Assembly: GCA_902492205.1 (NCBI GenBank) | Contig: CABUKU010000002.1 | Location: forward strand, 186,001-250,000 | Source: an uncultured Bacteroides sp. | GTDB lineage: Bacteria; Bacteroidota; Bacteroidia; Bacteroidales; Bacteroidaceae | Reading direction: 5' to 3' | DNA: 64,000 bases | Part shown: positions 1 to 8,736 of the stretch, in pieces | Numbering within the stretch: position 1 is the first letter of the stretch | Layout: every line of letters begins with the position of its first letter | Program-made: the position numbers and the translations under genes | Notes under the pieces: model-generated | Seen by the model: only the letters and a program-made list of their open reading frames with translations | The model's database searches: none | What the model was told of the DNA's origin: nothing

Positions 1-120
1 CAGAGCGCCTAAATACTGATACATAATAGGGTGAAAACAAACAAAAACAGTTTTTACCCCCTGCAAGGATAGTTTTTAGGTAATGCGAAAGGAGGTTTAA
101 TGATTTTTACAGGCAATTAC

Positions 121-152
121 TTGTTAAATTCTATATTATTCCGCTATCTTTG
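121..152 (+). promoter_or_regulatory. Promoter of the lemA-M48 operon
   Basis: TTG at 121-123 and TATCTTTG at 145-152 are 21 bases apart, which fits the Bacteroides -33/-7 consensus (TTG, about 19-21 bases, TAnnTTTG). The ATG at 175 follows about 22 bases later. Bases 1-120 hold no gene that I can support; an imperfect GGGTGAAAAC / GTTTTTACCC inverted repeat lies near 30-60. Confidence 0.7.
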
Positions 153-174
153 GGCTATTGTTTAACAATAATAG

Positions 175-744
175 ATGAATATGAATACAACTTTACTTAT
201 TGTTTTGGGCGTAATTATCGTCCTTGTTCTCATTTTAGTTTCTATGTATAATAACTTGGTGAAACTAAGGAATAATAGAGAGAACGCTTTTGCCGACATA
301 GATGTTCAACTAAAACAAAGACATGACCTGATTCCTCAATTGGTAGAAAGCGTAAAAGGCTATGCTTCACATGAAAAAGAAACATTGAATCGTGTAGTCA
401 GTGCCCGTAACGGAGCTGTCAATGCAAAAAGCATCGACGACAAGATTGCTGCCGAAAACCTTCTTTCATCAGCTCTTGCAGGATTGAAAGTTACTCTGGA
501 AGCATATCCCGACTTAAAAGCCAATCAAAACTTCCTTCAGTTACAAGAAGAGATTGCAGATATTGAAAACAAATTATCATCCGTGAGACGTTATTTCAAT
601 TCTGCTACAAAAGAGTTGAACAATGCAGTGCAAACTTTCCCTTCCAATCTGATTGCAGGAATGTTCGGTTTCCATAAAGAAGTAATGTTCGACCTAGGAG
701 AACAAAGAGCTAATCTGGAAGAAGCTCCTAAATTCAAATTCTAA
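175..744 (+). CDS. lemA: LemA family protein
   Basis: LemA-family protein of normal length (189 residues): one N-terminal membrane segment (about residues 6-25) followed by a mostly helical, coiled-coil-like domain facing away from the membrane anchor. The motif LRNNRENAFADIDVQLKQR after the membrane segment is typical of the family. The biochemical role of LemA proteins is unclear; they very often sit next to M48 membrane proteases, as here (next gene 17 bases downstream). An internal ATG two codons in (181) is an alternative start. Family assignment is firm, function is not. Confidence 0.9.
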   Translation: MNMNTTLLIVLGVIIVLVLILVSMYNNLVKLRNNRENAFADIDVQLKQRHDLIPQLVESVKGYASHEKETLNRVVSARNGAVNAKSIDDKIAAENLLSSALAGLKVTLEAYPDLKANQNFLQLQEEIADIENKLSSVRRYFNSATKELNNAVQTFPSNLIAGMFGFHKEVMFDLGEQRANLEEAPKFKF

Positions 745-761
745 ATCTGATTTTATAAACG

Positions 762-1730
762 ATGCAATACGTTGGTATACAAACTCAGCAGAGCAGGAAT
801 AATTTCCGTTCCCTGCTCTTGCTTATTCTTTTCCCTGCCCTTGTAGTAGGACTGACTTATTTGTTCTGTTTCCTGTTGCATTGGTTGGCATACGCAGACG
901 ATGCCATGGATACTACCTTATTATTCAGGTACACCACATCCATGTTCGTTCAAATCTTACCTTATGTAATCGGAGGAGTACTCATTTGGTTCCTGATTGC
1001 CTACTTCGCCAATACAAGCATTATCAACTCAGCTACCGGAGCACAACCATTGGAACGCAAAGACAACAAGCGGGTATATAATTTAGTGGAAAACCTCTGC
1101 ATGGCAAACGGCATGAAGATGCCGAAGATTAATATTATCTATGATGATTCTCTTAATGCCTATGCAAGCGGTATCAATGAACGCACCTATACGGTTACTC
1201 TTTCAAAAGGAATCATAGACAAACTCGATGATGCCGAACTGGAAGCCGTAATCGCCCATGAGTTGTCACACATACGTAATCATGATGTCCGTTTGCTGAT
1301 TGTTTCCATTGTATTTGTGGGAATATTTTCAATGATAGCCCAGATAGCTCTCCGCTCTGTTTATTATTCTTCCCTCAGCAGACGAAAAGATGACAAAGGA
1401 GGAGCTGTGCTCATTATCCTATTAGCAGTATTGGTAGCTGCTATTGGTTATTTCTTTGCTACTTTGATGCGATTTGCTATTTCACGCAAGCGCGAATATC
1501 TTGCCGATGCAGGTTCTGCCGAAATGACAAAGAACCCTTTGGCACTGGCAAGCGCATTGAGAAAGATTTCCGCCGATCCCGATATTGAAGCCGTGAAGCG
1601 CGAAGACGTAGCCCAGTTATTTATCCAGCATCCCGGAAAACAAGCAAAAAGTGCTCTTAGTGGACTAAGCGGGCTGTTTGCCACTCATCCGCCCATCGAA
1701 AAAAGAATCGAAGTTCTGGAACAATTCTAA
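762..1730 (+). CDS. M48 family membrane metalloprotease (HtpX-like)
   Basis: Membrane-embedded zinc protease of 322 residues. Two hydrophobic segments at about 17-40 and 60-82 precede the peptidase domain; the zinc motif HELSH lies at residues 166-170 and the third ligand is probably the Glu in SRKREYLAD near 244, after a further pair of membrane segments (about 178-198 and 215-240). HtpX-type enzymes cleave damaged membrane proteins. It follows lemA by 17 bases without its own promoter, so the two are one operon. A repeat-derived hairpin at 1764-1800 probably ends the transcript. Confidence 0.9.
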   Translation: MQYVGIQTQQSRNNFRSLLLLILFPALVVGLTYLFCFLLHWLAYADDAMDTTLLFRYTTSMFVQILPYVIGGVLIWFLIAYFANTSIINSATGAQPLERKDNKRVYNLVENLCMANGMKMPKINIIYDDSLNAYASGINERTYTVTLSKGIIDKLDDAELEAVIAHELSHIRNHDVRLLIVSIVFVGIFSMIAQIALRSVYYSSLSRRKDDKGGAVLIILLAVLVAAIGYFFATLMRFAISRKREYLADAGSAEMTKNPLALASALRKISADPDIEAVKREDVAQLFIQHPGKQAKSALSGLSGLFATHPPIEKRIEVLEQF

Positions 1731-1741
1731 CCACTCAAAAT

Positions 1742-1829
1742 AAACGTCCATACATTTTGACCAAAACGTCCATACGTTTTGCTTGAAACGTATGGACGTT
1801 TTCTTTAAGACGTATATACATCTTTTTTA
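1742..1829. repeat. 22-bp-periodic intergenic array (ACGTCC family, copy 1); terminator
   Basis: Four 22-base units start at 1742, 1764, 1786 and 1808, each beginning AAACGT or AGACGT. Units 1 and 2 read AAACGTCCATAC; unit 3 is the inverted form AAACGTATGGACG; unit 4 is degenerate and reaches the stop of the next gene. Units 2 and 3 pair as a hairpin followed by TTTTCTTT, so it can terminate the plus-strand M48 operon. It lies between convergent genes. Related arrays lie at 40689 and 52853. Confidence 0.85.
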
Positions 1830-2435
1830 TTCCCCTTTCAGTATAGGCAAACATATCTTATACTTCACAGCTAATATACGGGTAATGAATACACTACATC
1901 CGCTAACTATCTGCACTAACATCATATCCATACCTACAAACTGGCAGAAACCGTAGATTATTCCACCTACCACACATGCCATTGCATATATCTCTTTACG
2001 GAAAATAAGCGGAATTTCATTAATGAACACATCACGAATCACACCTCCGGCTGCACCTGTTATGCTACCCATAACTATTGCCAGCCACAGAGGATAGTCT
2101 AAAGCCAAAGTCTTTTCAACACCCACTACGGTAAACAATGCAAGGCCAATAGAGTCGAACACAAAGAAAGTGTTATGCTGATGTATCAAGTGTTTTCCGA
2201 ATATGATGACATACCCCAAGGCCAGTGCCGAACAAATAAGATAAATCGGATTAGTCATCCAGAAAGGAGTAACATCGAGCAACACGTCACGAATTGTTCC
2301 ACCACCCACGGCAGTAGCCAGTCCGACAATATAAGCTCCAAACCAATCAAACTGTTTGGCAGAAGCCAGGCGGATACCACTAATTGCAAATGCAAAGGTT
2401 CCTATAAACTCTATAATTTGAACAAATGTAGGCAT
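1827..2435 (-). CDS. TRIC/UPF0126 (YicG-like) membrane protein
   Basis: Small integral membrane protein of 202 residues made of two homologous three-helix repeats, each with a glycine-rich GG-G-IRD motif (AVGGGTIRDVLLD near 40-52 and AAGGVIRDVFINE near 128-140). This is the bacterial TRIC (trimeric intracellular cation channel)/UPF0126 pattern; bacterial members form trimeric cation channels, but the physiological ion and role in Bacteroides are unknown. It is a single gene, divergent from the WecB-like gene, with CAAAGTAA at 2453-2460 (one mismatch to the -7 box, read on the minus strand) just upstream. Confidence 0.85.
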   Translation of the reverse strand: MPTFVQIIEFIGTFAFAISGIRLASAKQFDWFGAYIVGLATAVGGGTIRDVLLDVTPFWMTNPIYLICSALALGYVIIFGKHLIHQHNTFFVFDSIGLALFTVVGVEKTLALDYPLWLAIVMGSITGAAGGVIRDVFINEIPLIFRKEIYAMACVVGGIIYGFCQFVGMDMMLVQIVSGCSVFITRILAVKYKICLPILKGE

Positions 2436-2525
2436 AATCTTTATTTTAAATGCAAAGTAACAAATAAACTACCATTCACTACAAAAAAGTAACCGTATTT
2501 ATGAACAAAATAATGAAAGAAAATG

Positions 2526-2533
2526 TATTTTTG
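2526..2533 (+). promoter_or_regulatory. -7 box (TATTTTTG) of the WecB-like gene
   Basis: A perfect TAnnTTTG box. It lies downstream of the longest possible upstream start (2523), which therefore cannot be used, and supports the ATG at 2568. Confidence 0.65.
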
Positions 2534-2567
2534 TTCTATAAATTATCTACCTATATTAAACGAAGAA

Positions 2568-3653
2568 ATGAAAATAAGTATCATCGCAGGCGCACGCCCT
2601 AACTTTATGAAGATTGCTCCGATTGTAAGAGCTATTGATAAAGCCAAAGAACAAGGAAAAAGAATTTCTTACCGGGTTATCTATACAGGCATTCCCGGCG
2701 ACGAAAGTATTGATGCGTCTCTTTTCTCAGACCTCGACATGAAAAAGCCCGATACTTATCTAGGAGTTCATTCGGAAAATCTTGCCGAGTGTGCAGGCGG
2801 TATCATGTTCGCTTTTGAAAAAGAACTGAAAGCTCATCCTGCCGATGTAGTTTTAGTTGTCGATGACCTCACTTCCACAATGGCATGTACCATTGTTGCC
2901 AAAAAGCAAGGGGTAAAAGTTGCCCATATCGTTGCCGGAACGCGTTCTTTCGACATGAATATGCCTAAAGAAGTGAACCGCATGATTATAGACGGATTAT
3001 CCGATTACCTGTTTACCGCCGGAATGGTTGCCAACCGTAACCTGAACCAAACGGGAGCCGAAACAGAGCATGTCTATTTAGTAGGTAACATCCTGATAGA
3101 TACTTTACGCTACAATCGTAACCGTTTCATAAAACCGGTTACTTTCAACATCCTCGGACTGGAAGAAAAGAAATATATATTGCTGACTATCAACCGCCAC
3201 GTTTTATTGGAAGACAAAGCCCATTTTAAACAAATACTGAAAACTATCGTGGAGAAAGCAAACGGAACACCAATCATCGCTCCCCTGCACACTTATGTGC
3301 GTGATGCAGTATTGGAAACCGGCATAGAATCTCCTTCTTTCCACGTGATACTGCCACAAAGTTATTTGTCTTTCGGCTATCTGATGAATAAGGCGAAAGG
3401 TATTATTACCGACTCCGGCAATATAGCAGAGGAAGCTACTTTCCTCGGCATCCCCTGCATCACTTTGAACAGCTATGCAGAGCATCCCGAAACTTGCAAC
3501 ATAGGAACGAATGAATTGGTAGGAAGTGATCTTACTGCCATTGCAGGTGCGATAGGCAGAATGACAAAAAACGAATGGAAAGAAGGCAGCCTACCTGAAA
3601 GGTGGGACGGAAGAACCGCCGAACGTATCGTTCAAATCTTAGTGAATGAATAA
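2568..3653 (+). CDS. Divergent UDP-GlcNAc 2-epimerase-like protein (WecB fold)
   Basis: GT-B-fold protein of 361 residues resembling the non-hydrolysing UDP-GlcNAc 2-epimerase from start (IIAGARPNFMKIAPIVRA) to end (ITDSGNIAEEATFLGIPCITL). The start at 2568 is chosen because a -7 box lies at 2526-2533 and CGAAGAA precedes the ATG. Positions where WecB has catalytic or substrate-binding residues are changed: the HGDTT motif is VDDLT, HVEAGLRT is HIVAGTRS (the Glu is lost), PEEMNR is PKEVNR, and GHRREN is INRHVL. The canonical WecB at 22852 keeps all of these. It is a lone gene with its own promoter and terminator, far from polysaccharide genes. It may act on another sugar nucleotide or be non-catalytic. 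Confidence 0.8.
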   Translation: MKISIIAGARPNFMKIAPIVRAIDKAKEQGKRISYRVIYTGIPGDESIDASLFSDLDMKKPDTYLGVHSENLAECAGGIMFAFEKELKAHPADVVLVVDDLTSTMACTIVAKKQGVKVAHIVAGTRSFDMNMPKEVNRMIIDGLSDYLFTAGMVANRNLNQTGAETEHVYLVGNILIDTLRYNRNRFIKPVTFNILGLEEKKYILLTINRHVLLEDKAHFKQILKTIVEKANGTPIIAPLHTYVRDAVLETGIESPSFHVILPQSYLSFGYLMNKAKGIITDSGNIAEEATFLGIPCITLNSYAEHPETCNIGTNELVGSDLTAIAGAIGRMTKNEWKEGSLPERWDGRTAERIVQILVNE

Positions 3654-3711
3654 TTAAAAATGAAAAACGAAGAATCTGATTGGAATTCTTCGTTTTTCAC
3701 TTTTAATTATT
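3651..3711. terminator. Bidirectional terminator between convergent genes
   Basis: A long inverted repeat: TAATTAAAAA..GAAAAACGAAGAAT on the left and ATTCTTCGTTTTTCA..TTTTAATTA on the right, around a short loop. It has A-rich and T-rich flanks and lies between two converging genes, so it can stop both. Confidence 0.85.
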
Positions 3712-3717
3712 AACTAT

Positions 3718-4674
3718 TCATTTAACAACGTTCTGCACCTCACCTCTGATAAACCCTTTCAGATTGTTAACGGCAATATCCATCAATCTTACGCGTGCAG
3801 CTTTGGTAGCCCATGCCACATGCGGAGTAATGAAACAGTTTTTTGCCGACAATAAAGGATTATCTGCCTTTGGTGGTTCGGTGGACAGCACATCGACTCC
3901 GGCTGCATAGATTATTCCGTTGTTCAGAGCATCGGCAAGGTCTTTCTCATTCACCAACGGACCACGTCCCGTATTTATCACAATAGCCGTGGGCTTCATT
4001 GTTTTCAAGCGTTCTGCATTAATCAGGTACTTTGTCTTTTCTGTCAACGGGCAATGGAGACTGACTATATCACACTTACTGAATATCTCATCCATTGAAG
4101 CCGACTTTATTCCTTCGGGTAACTGAGCCTGTGTTTTAGAAGTGAAAGCATATACTTCCAATCCGAAGCTCAAAGCTATCTTTGCAGTAGCCATTCCTGT
4201 ATTTCCCAACCCGATAATACCCATTTTCAAACCATCGAGTTCCATAAGCGGAGTGTCCCAATAACAGAAATCCTTGCTATTTGTCCATGCTGCATCCTTC
4301 TTGATGTGGTGGCTGTAATGCCCTACCCTCTGAGTGATATTCAGAAGATGTGCAAATACCATTTGTGCAACGGAATTTGTGCTGTAAGCCGGGATATTGG
4401 TTACAACGATGCCATGTTTACGGGCTGCTTCTATATCCACAATATTATAACCGGTAGCCAGCACACCGATGTACTTCAGGTTTGGCAACTGTGCCATTGT
4501 TTCGGCACTGATTACCACTTTATTCGTCAGAAGTACATCAGCATCCTTTGCACGTTCCAATAATTCCGCCGATGCAGTGCGGTCATAGATTACACACTCA
4601 CCCAAATCTTTCAAAGCATCCCATGACAAATCGCCGGGATTGGCAGCATAACCGTCTAATACTACTATTTTCAT
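3718..4674 (-). CDS. D-2-hydroxyacid dehydrogenase (glycerate dehydrogenase-like)
   Basis: NAD-dependent 2-hydroxyacid dehydrogenase of 318 residues. The Rossmann motif GLGNTGMA is near 153-160, the substrate Arg is in INTGRGPL near 233-240, and the catalytic His is in ITPHVAWAT near 282-290 with a preceding acidic residue (VLSTEPP). The closest named types are hydroxypyruvate/glycerate dehydrogenase (HprA) or phosphoglycerate dehydrogenase without the regulatory ACT domain; substrate cannot be fixed from sequence. It starts 20 bases after the rarA stop, so the two form an operon. Confidence 0.85.
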   Translation of the reverse strand: MKIVVLDGYAANPGDLSWDALKDLGECVIYDRTASAELLERAKDADVLLTNKVVISAETMAQLPNLKYIGVLATGYNIVDIEAARKHGIVVTNIPAYSTNSVAQMVFAHLLNITQRVGHYSHHIKKDAAWTNSKDFCYWDTPLMELDGLKMGIIGLGNTGMATAKIALSFGLEVYAFTSKTQAQLPEGIKSASMDEIFSKCDIVSLHCPLTEKTKYLINAERLKTMKPTAIVINTGRGPLVNEKDLADALNNGIIYAAGVDVLSTEPPKADNPLLSAKNCFITPHVAWATKAARVRLMDIAVNNLKGFIRGEVQNVVK

Positions 4675-4693
4675 ACCTTTTATATTAATAAGT

Positions 4694-5968
4694 TCAGTCT
4701 TTGAAACGTTCGCCCCAAAGATTCTTCATGTGCTCTTTCAAACGTGCTTCGGCAGGATTATCCTGTGGTTGCCACAGCCGTTTATCTTTTATTTCATCGG
4801 GAAGGAATTGTTGTTTCACAAAGTTCCCTTTATAAGCATGTGCATACTTGTAGTCCTGACCGTAACCAAGCTGTTTCATCAGTTTAGTAGGAGCGTTGCG
4901 AAGGTGCAAGGGAACGGGTTGATTACCTGTTTCGCGCACCAGCTCCATAGCGGAATTAATCGCTTCGTAGGCAGAATTACTTTTAGGACTTGTAGCCAAA
5001 TAAATGGTTGTCTCCGCCAAAGGTATTCTTCCCTCCGGCCAACCAAGTTTCATCAACGCCTCAAAACATGCATTTGCCAACAAAAGTGCATTCGGATTAG
5101 CCAAACCTATATCCTCGGCTGCCGAGATAACCAAACGGCGGGCTATGAAAGCAGGATCTTCCCCACCCTCAACCATACGTGCAAGCCAATAAATAGCACC
5201 GTCGGGATCACTTCCACGAATGGATTTAATAAAAGCTGATATAATATCATAGTGCATCTCCCCGTCTTTATCATATGCCAAAGGATTCTGTTGCAGACGT
5301 TCCGTTACCTTTTCATCTGTAATCACTACCGGATCGTCCGTATCGGCTTCCACTACCAGTTCCAATATATTGAGCAGTTTCCGGGCATCGCCTCCCGAAA
5401 AGCGAAGCATGGCATCTGTTTCTTTGAGTTCTATATTCCGTTCTTTCAAAACAGCATCTTCAGTGACTGCCCGTTGCAGCAGTTCCAATAAATCATCTTT
5501 TTCCAATGATTTCAGAACATACAGCTGGCAGCGGGAAAGTAATGGGCGGATTACCTCAAAAGAAGGATTTTCGGTAGTTGCACCTATCAAAGTGACCGTA
5601 CCCGTTTCCACAGCCCCCAACAGAGAATCCTGTTGCGACTTACTGAAACGGTGAATTTCATCAATGAACAATATCGGACTTGCCTGAGAAAAAAAGCGGT
5701 TGTTCCGGGCCTTCTCTATGACTTCGCGTACATCCTTCACCCCGGACGTTACTGCGCTGAGGGTATAAAAAGGAGTTTCAAGTTTATTGGCAATTATCTG
5801 TGCAAGCGTGGTTTTTCCAACTCCGGGAGGCCCCCAAAGGATAAAAGACGAAATGCGGCCTGCTTCAATCATTTTGCGGAGTACCGCACCCTGTCCCACC
5901 AAATGTTTCTGACCTATGTAGTCGTCCAATGTCTTCGGACGTAATCTTTCTGCTAAAGGTTGTGCCAT
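4694..5968 (-). CDS. rarA: Replication-associated recombination protein RarA (MgsA)
   Basis: AAA+ ATPase of the RarA/MgsA/WRNIP1 family, which acts at stalled or broken replication forks together with SSB and recombination proteins. Walker A GPPGVGKTT is near residue 46, Walker B ILFIDEIHR near 99, and the sensor region GATTENPSF near 130; the C-terminal part (DGAIYWLARMVEGGEDP) is the family tetramerisation domain. I chose the ATG at 5968 (MAQPLAERLRP) rather than 5992 because that matches the family N-terminus and a -7 box at 5990-5997 lies over the longer start. The promoter sits inside a perfect inverted repeat. Confidence 0.93.
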   Translation of the reverse strand: MAQPLAERLRPKTLDDYIGQKHLVGQGAVLRKMIEAGRISSFILWGPPGVGKTTLAQIIANKLETPFYTLSAVTSGVKDVREVIEKARNNRFFSQASPILFIDEIHRFSKSQQDSLLGAVETGTVTLIGATTENPSFEVIRPLLSRCQLYVLKSLEKDDLLELLQRAVTEDAVLKERNIELKETDAMLRFSGGDARKLLNILELVVEADTDDPVVITDEKVTERLQQNPLAYDKDGEMHYDIISAFIKSIRGSDPDGAIYWLARMVEGGEDPAFIARRLVISAAEDIGLANPNALLLANACFEALMKLGWPEGRIPLAETTIYLATSPKSNSAYEAINSAMELVRETGNQPVPLHLRNAPTKLMKQLGYGQDYKYAHAYKGNFVKQQFLPDEIKDKRLWQPQDNPAEARLKEHMKNLWGERFKD

Positions 5969-5977
5969 ATCTATACG

Positions 5978-6016
5978 TTTAGTCGGGAACAAATTTACAA
6001 TTTATTCCCGACTAAA
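5978..6016 (-). promoter_or_regulatory. rarA promoter embedded in a 12-bp inverted repeat
   Basis: Perfect 12-base arms TTTAGTCGGGAA (5978-5989) and TTCCCGACTAAA (6005-6016) flank 15 bases that contain the minus-strand -7 box TAAATTTG (5990-5997). No T-run follows either arm, which argues against a simple terminator and for an operator over the rarA promoter, although a hairpin ending the upstream DUF5686 transcript is also possible. Confidence 0.55.
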
Positions 6017-6043
6017 ATATAACGCTCTCCGAAAAGATTTTGT

Positions 6044-8617
6044 TTAGAATTGCATCATTACCATAAAACGGATACCCCATTTGTTAATTCCGGGATTATC
6101 CAGGTAATTAAGCCTGCGCGTGTATTCCACATGAAGAATCTTAAATATATTGTGGATTCCCACACTGACTTCCACATACGGTACCTTCTTATCCATGATA
6201 AAACTACTGTATTCTCCGTTTCGCTTAGGGAACTCAAACAGTTCTCCGTCACCCGGATTCTTATATGGATTATTTTTATCAGTCAATGTCCCCCACAACG
6301 CCTTTACGCCGAAATACTCTCTCCACTTCAACTTTTTAAGTAACGGAATACGATTGAACAGTTTACCGTTCATATCATAGCTAATCATTGCAGAAGCATA
6401 ACGGTCGTTGAGGAATTCCATGTTATTAATCAAATTGAAGGTACCAATCTGAGTTATATAAGATAAGTTGGCAGCCGGCATAATCAATAACGGGAACGGA
6501 ACTTTATTCCATTGGATACCACCTTTCAAATCAATATCCACTTTACCCCATGATGAAAGCCAAACACGCTTCCAAAGTCCTACCTCTGTGAAGTTATAGT
6601 TATACTGCCCTCCCAACACTTTTGCTCCAAAAGTATGAGAAAGGGTATAAATAGGCGCATCAAGAGAAACCGGAATACGACGTTGTTTCGTATTGACAAA
6701 AGTTTCACCCGGAGCATATCTCAACAGGAACGATGCCTCGTTGGTCCTGATATATGGTAATTCGGTATGAGCTTCATCATTACGGATATAGTGCAACTGT
6801 CCCGTTGGTTCATCTTTACTGTTCTTCACTTCTATCTTGGTAGAAAGACCGAACTGTGATTCATATTCATACTTCAAAGCCATTTTGCGGACATACATCA
6901 TCTGGTCAACCGTGGTAGTTTTCCAAGCCAGGAACACATTATCCTTGTCTGTCTTGAGGAATTTATCGACAGGCGACATCACATCATAACCATATGTAAA
7001 AGCAAGCGAGTTTTTAGGGAACTCTCTCGGCAGGTATTCTTTCTTGTTAAATGAATATTCTACCGTTCCTTCATACTTGGAACGATGGTCTTTAAATCCA
7101 TAAGCATAATAACCTTTCAAGAACCAATGCGGATTGAGGTTTGCAGTGGTCTGCGCACTCGCACGTAAACGTAGCCCGTCAATGTGGTTACTTGAAATCA
7201 TGGTATTAATAGGACCTATATCCACTTTACTCGGATGTGCTTTTGTTCCGGTTTCCACAAAGTTCTCAATGAATGCCCTTGCCACGAATATTACATACTT
7301 GAATCCGGGCACTTCCTCCAATTTCTTCATGAACACATCCATTGTGCTTTCCGTCTTGGATAGAGGTATTTGCCGCGCTTCCGCCCAGAACTCGTCACTG
7401 CGCATCATGGCGTTATTGTCTTTCACCTCGCTTCCCTTAATACGGAATAGTTGCTGCGGCAAAGGATCAAATGCAAAGTTGGTATATTTGGTTGTTCGCC
7501 GCACCTGCATACCTTGCAAGGCTTTCACCAAATACATTTCCGCTATCATATCATCGGTAGTCAGCACCCACTCACCCGAAGGAAGCTGGGTAAATTCCTG
7601 TATAATGTCCAGATTGTCCACAAAGTTCACACCGGTCTTTTTTGGCAAATTCATCGTACATTTCTTTACGGCATATGTAGAATCATTGAGCACATACAAA
7701 TGTCCGGTGAATCCAAAATCCTGGGAGTTTTGCGGAACAAATGTCAAATGGATACACTTATATTTCTCCACATAGACGGTATCCATGATATAATATTTGT
7801 AGAACGAAATAGCGTTTGATGAAGATATAGGACTCACAAAACGGCTTTGAAGCAAACGAATATCGTTATCATAGATATTAATGTCCGAAAATACATCTTT
7901 GAGAACCGTATTCAGCATATCTCCCGTAGAGAACAGCTCATTGATACCTCCTGTATTGATACCTTTAATAATGGTCTTTTCACTTTTGGGATCCTTGCGA
8001 TATACTTTCTGGGCCGCCGTTTCCTGAACAGAAATCGGAAGAATCATTTTATTGGTTTCCTCACAGAACTCTATCTGGTCTTTCAGAAAAGGCAATTTCT
8101 TATACACCCCTTTCGTCAGCATTTCGGGAGTGACGTCATTCAGGGACATGGTTATCTTCTGATACTTGTCATACTGATAGAATTCATTCTTTTCCAAATC
8201 CTGTTGCTTCTTGTTGGCAATGACTTTCTTCATCAACTCCACGGCAGGGTTATTCTTACGGGAATATTTCTCCTTGCCCGGTTTAACCACGACTTCCTCC
8301 AATTGAATGTCGGAAGAAGATAATTTCACATTGAGTTGCTTGGTGACTCCCGGGATTACAGGAACAACTTTCGTATTAAAACCAACAGAAGAAAATGTCA
8401 GTTTATTCCAACCTTTACGTGCTTCTACCGTATATTTCCCATCGTTATCCGTGATGCTCCCCACCCCTTTGCCGTCATAATAGACGGAAATAAAAGGTAA
8501 TGGCTCATTGGTCAGAGAATCAGTTACAACTCCATGTATCTGTCCTTGTGCGGAAACTGATATAGACGATAGAACCAGTACAAAAAAAACGAATATCTTT
8601 ATATATAAATGTTTCAT
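6044..8617 (-). CDS. DUF5686 and carboxypeptidase-regulatory-like domain outer-membrane protein
   Basis: Large exported protein (about 857 residues from the chosen start). The N-terminal signal peptide is hydrophobic and ends near SVSAQG. A carboxypeptidase-regulatory-like beta-sandwich follows (about 25-105: GVVTDSLTNEPLPFISVYY), as in SusC/TonB-dependent proteins. The rest matches DUF5686, predicted to be a beta-barrel; the last residue is Phe (MVMMQF), typical of outer-membrane barrels. The start at 8617 is preferred over 8644 because a perfect -7 box (8642-8649) lies over the longer start. The function of DUF5686 proteins is unknown; common in Bacteroidetes. Confidence 0.88.
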   Translation of the reverse strand: MKHLYIKIFVFFVLVLSSISVSAQGQIHGVVTDSLTNEPLPFISVYYDGKGVGSITDNDGKYTVEARKGWNKLTFSSVGFNTKVVPVIPGVTKQLNVKLSSSDIQLEEVVVKPGKEKYSRKNNPAVELMKKVIANKKQQDLEKNEFYQYDKYQKITMSLNDVTPEMLTKGVYKKLPFLKDQIEFCEETNKMILPISVQETAAQKVYRKDPKSEKTIIKGINTGGINELFSTGDMLNTVLKDVFSDINIYDNDIRLLQSRFVSPISSSNAISFYKYYIMDTVYVEKYKCIHLTFVPQNSQDFGFTGHLYVLNDSTYAVKKCTMNLPKKTGVNFVDNLDIIQEFTQLPSGEWVLTTDDMIAEMYLVKALQGMQVRRTTKYTNFAFDPLPQQLFRIKGSEVKDNNAMMRSDEFWAEARQIPLSKTESTMDVFMKKLEEVPGFKYVIFVARAFIENFVETGTKAHPSKVDIGPINTMISSNHIDGLRLRASAQTTANLNPHWFLKGYYAYGFKDHRSKYEGTVEYSFNKKEYLPREFPKNSLAFTYGYDVMSPVDKFLKTDKDNVFLAWKTTTVDQMMYVRKMALKYEYESQFGLSTKIEVKNSKDEPTGQLHYIRNDEAHTELPYIRTNEASFLLRYAPGETFVNTKQRRIPVSLDAPIYTLSHTFGAKVLGGQYNYNFTEVGLWKRVWLSSWGKVDIDLKGGIQWNKVPFPLLIMPAANLSYITQIGTFNLINNMEFLNDRYASAMISYDMNGKLFNRIPLLKKLKWREYFGVKALWGTLTDKNNPYKNPGDGELFEFPKRNGEYSSFIMDKKVPYVEVSVGIHNIFKILHVEYTRRLNYLDNPGINKWGIRFMVMMQF

Positions 8618-8641
8618 TTCAGAGTCTGCGAATTCAGGCTG

Positions 8642-8649
8642 CAAATTTA
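8642..8649 (-). promoter_or_regulatory. -7 box (TAAATTTG) of the DUF5686 gene
   Basis: Perfect TAnnTTTG on the minus strand 25 bases upstream of the chosen ATG at 8617; it decides between two in-frame starts. Confidence 0.6.
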
Positions 8650-8736
8650 AAAAATTAGTTCAACAATAGTTGCTAATATAACCTAAGAAATACATGCTTT
8701 GTTTAAGCTTTTCTGTCAATTTTGGTTAATCCTTCA

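Noticed and set aside
4730..5239. 169-codon plus-strand ORF inside rarA
   Set aside because: Antisense shadow with no domain; rarA is clear on the other strand.
7134..7775. 213-codon plus-strand ORF inside the DUF5686 gene
   Set aside because: Antisense shadow of a well supported gene; no promoter, no recognisable domain.
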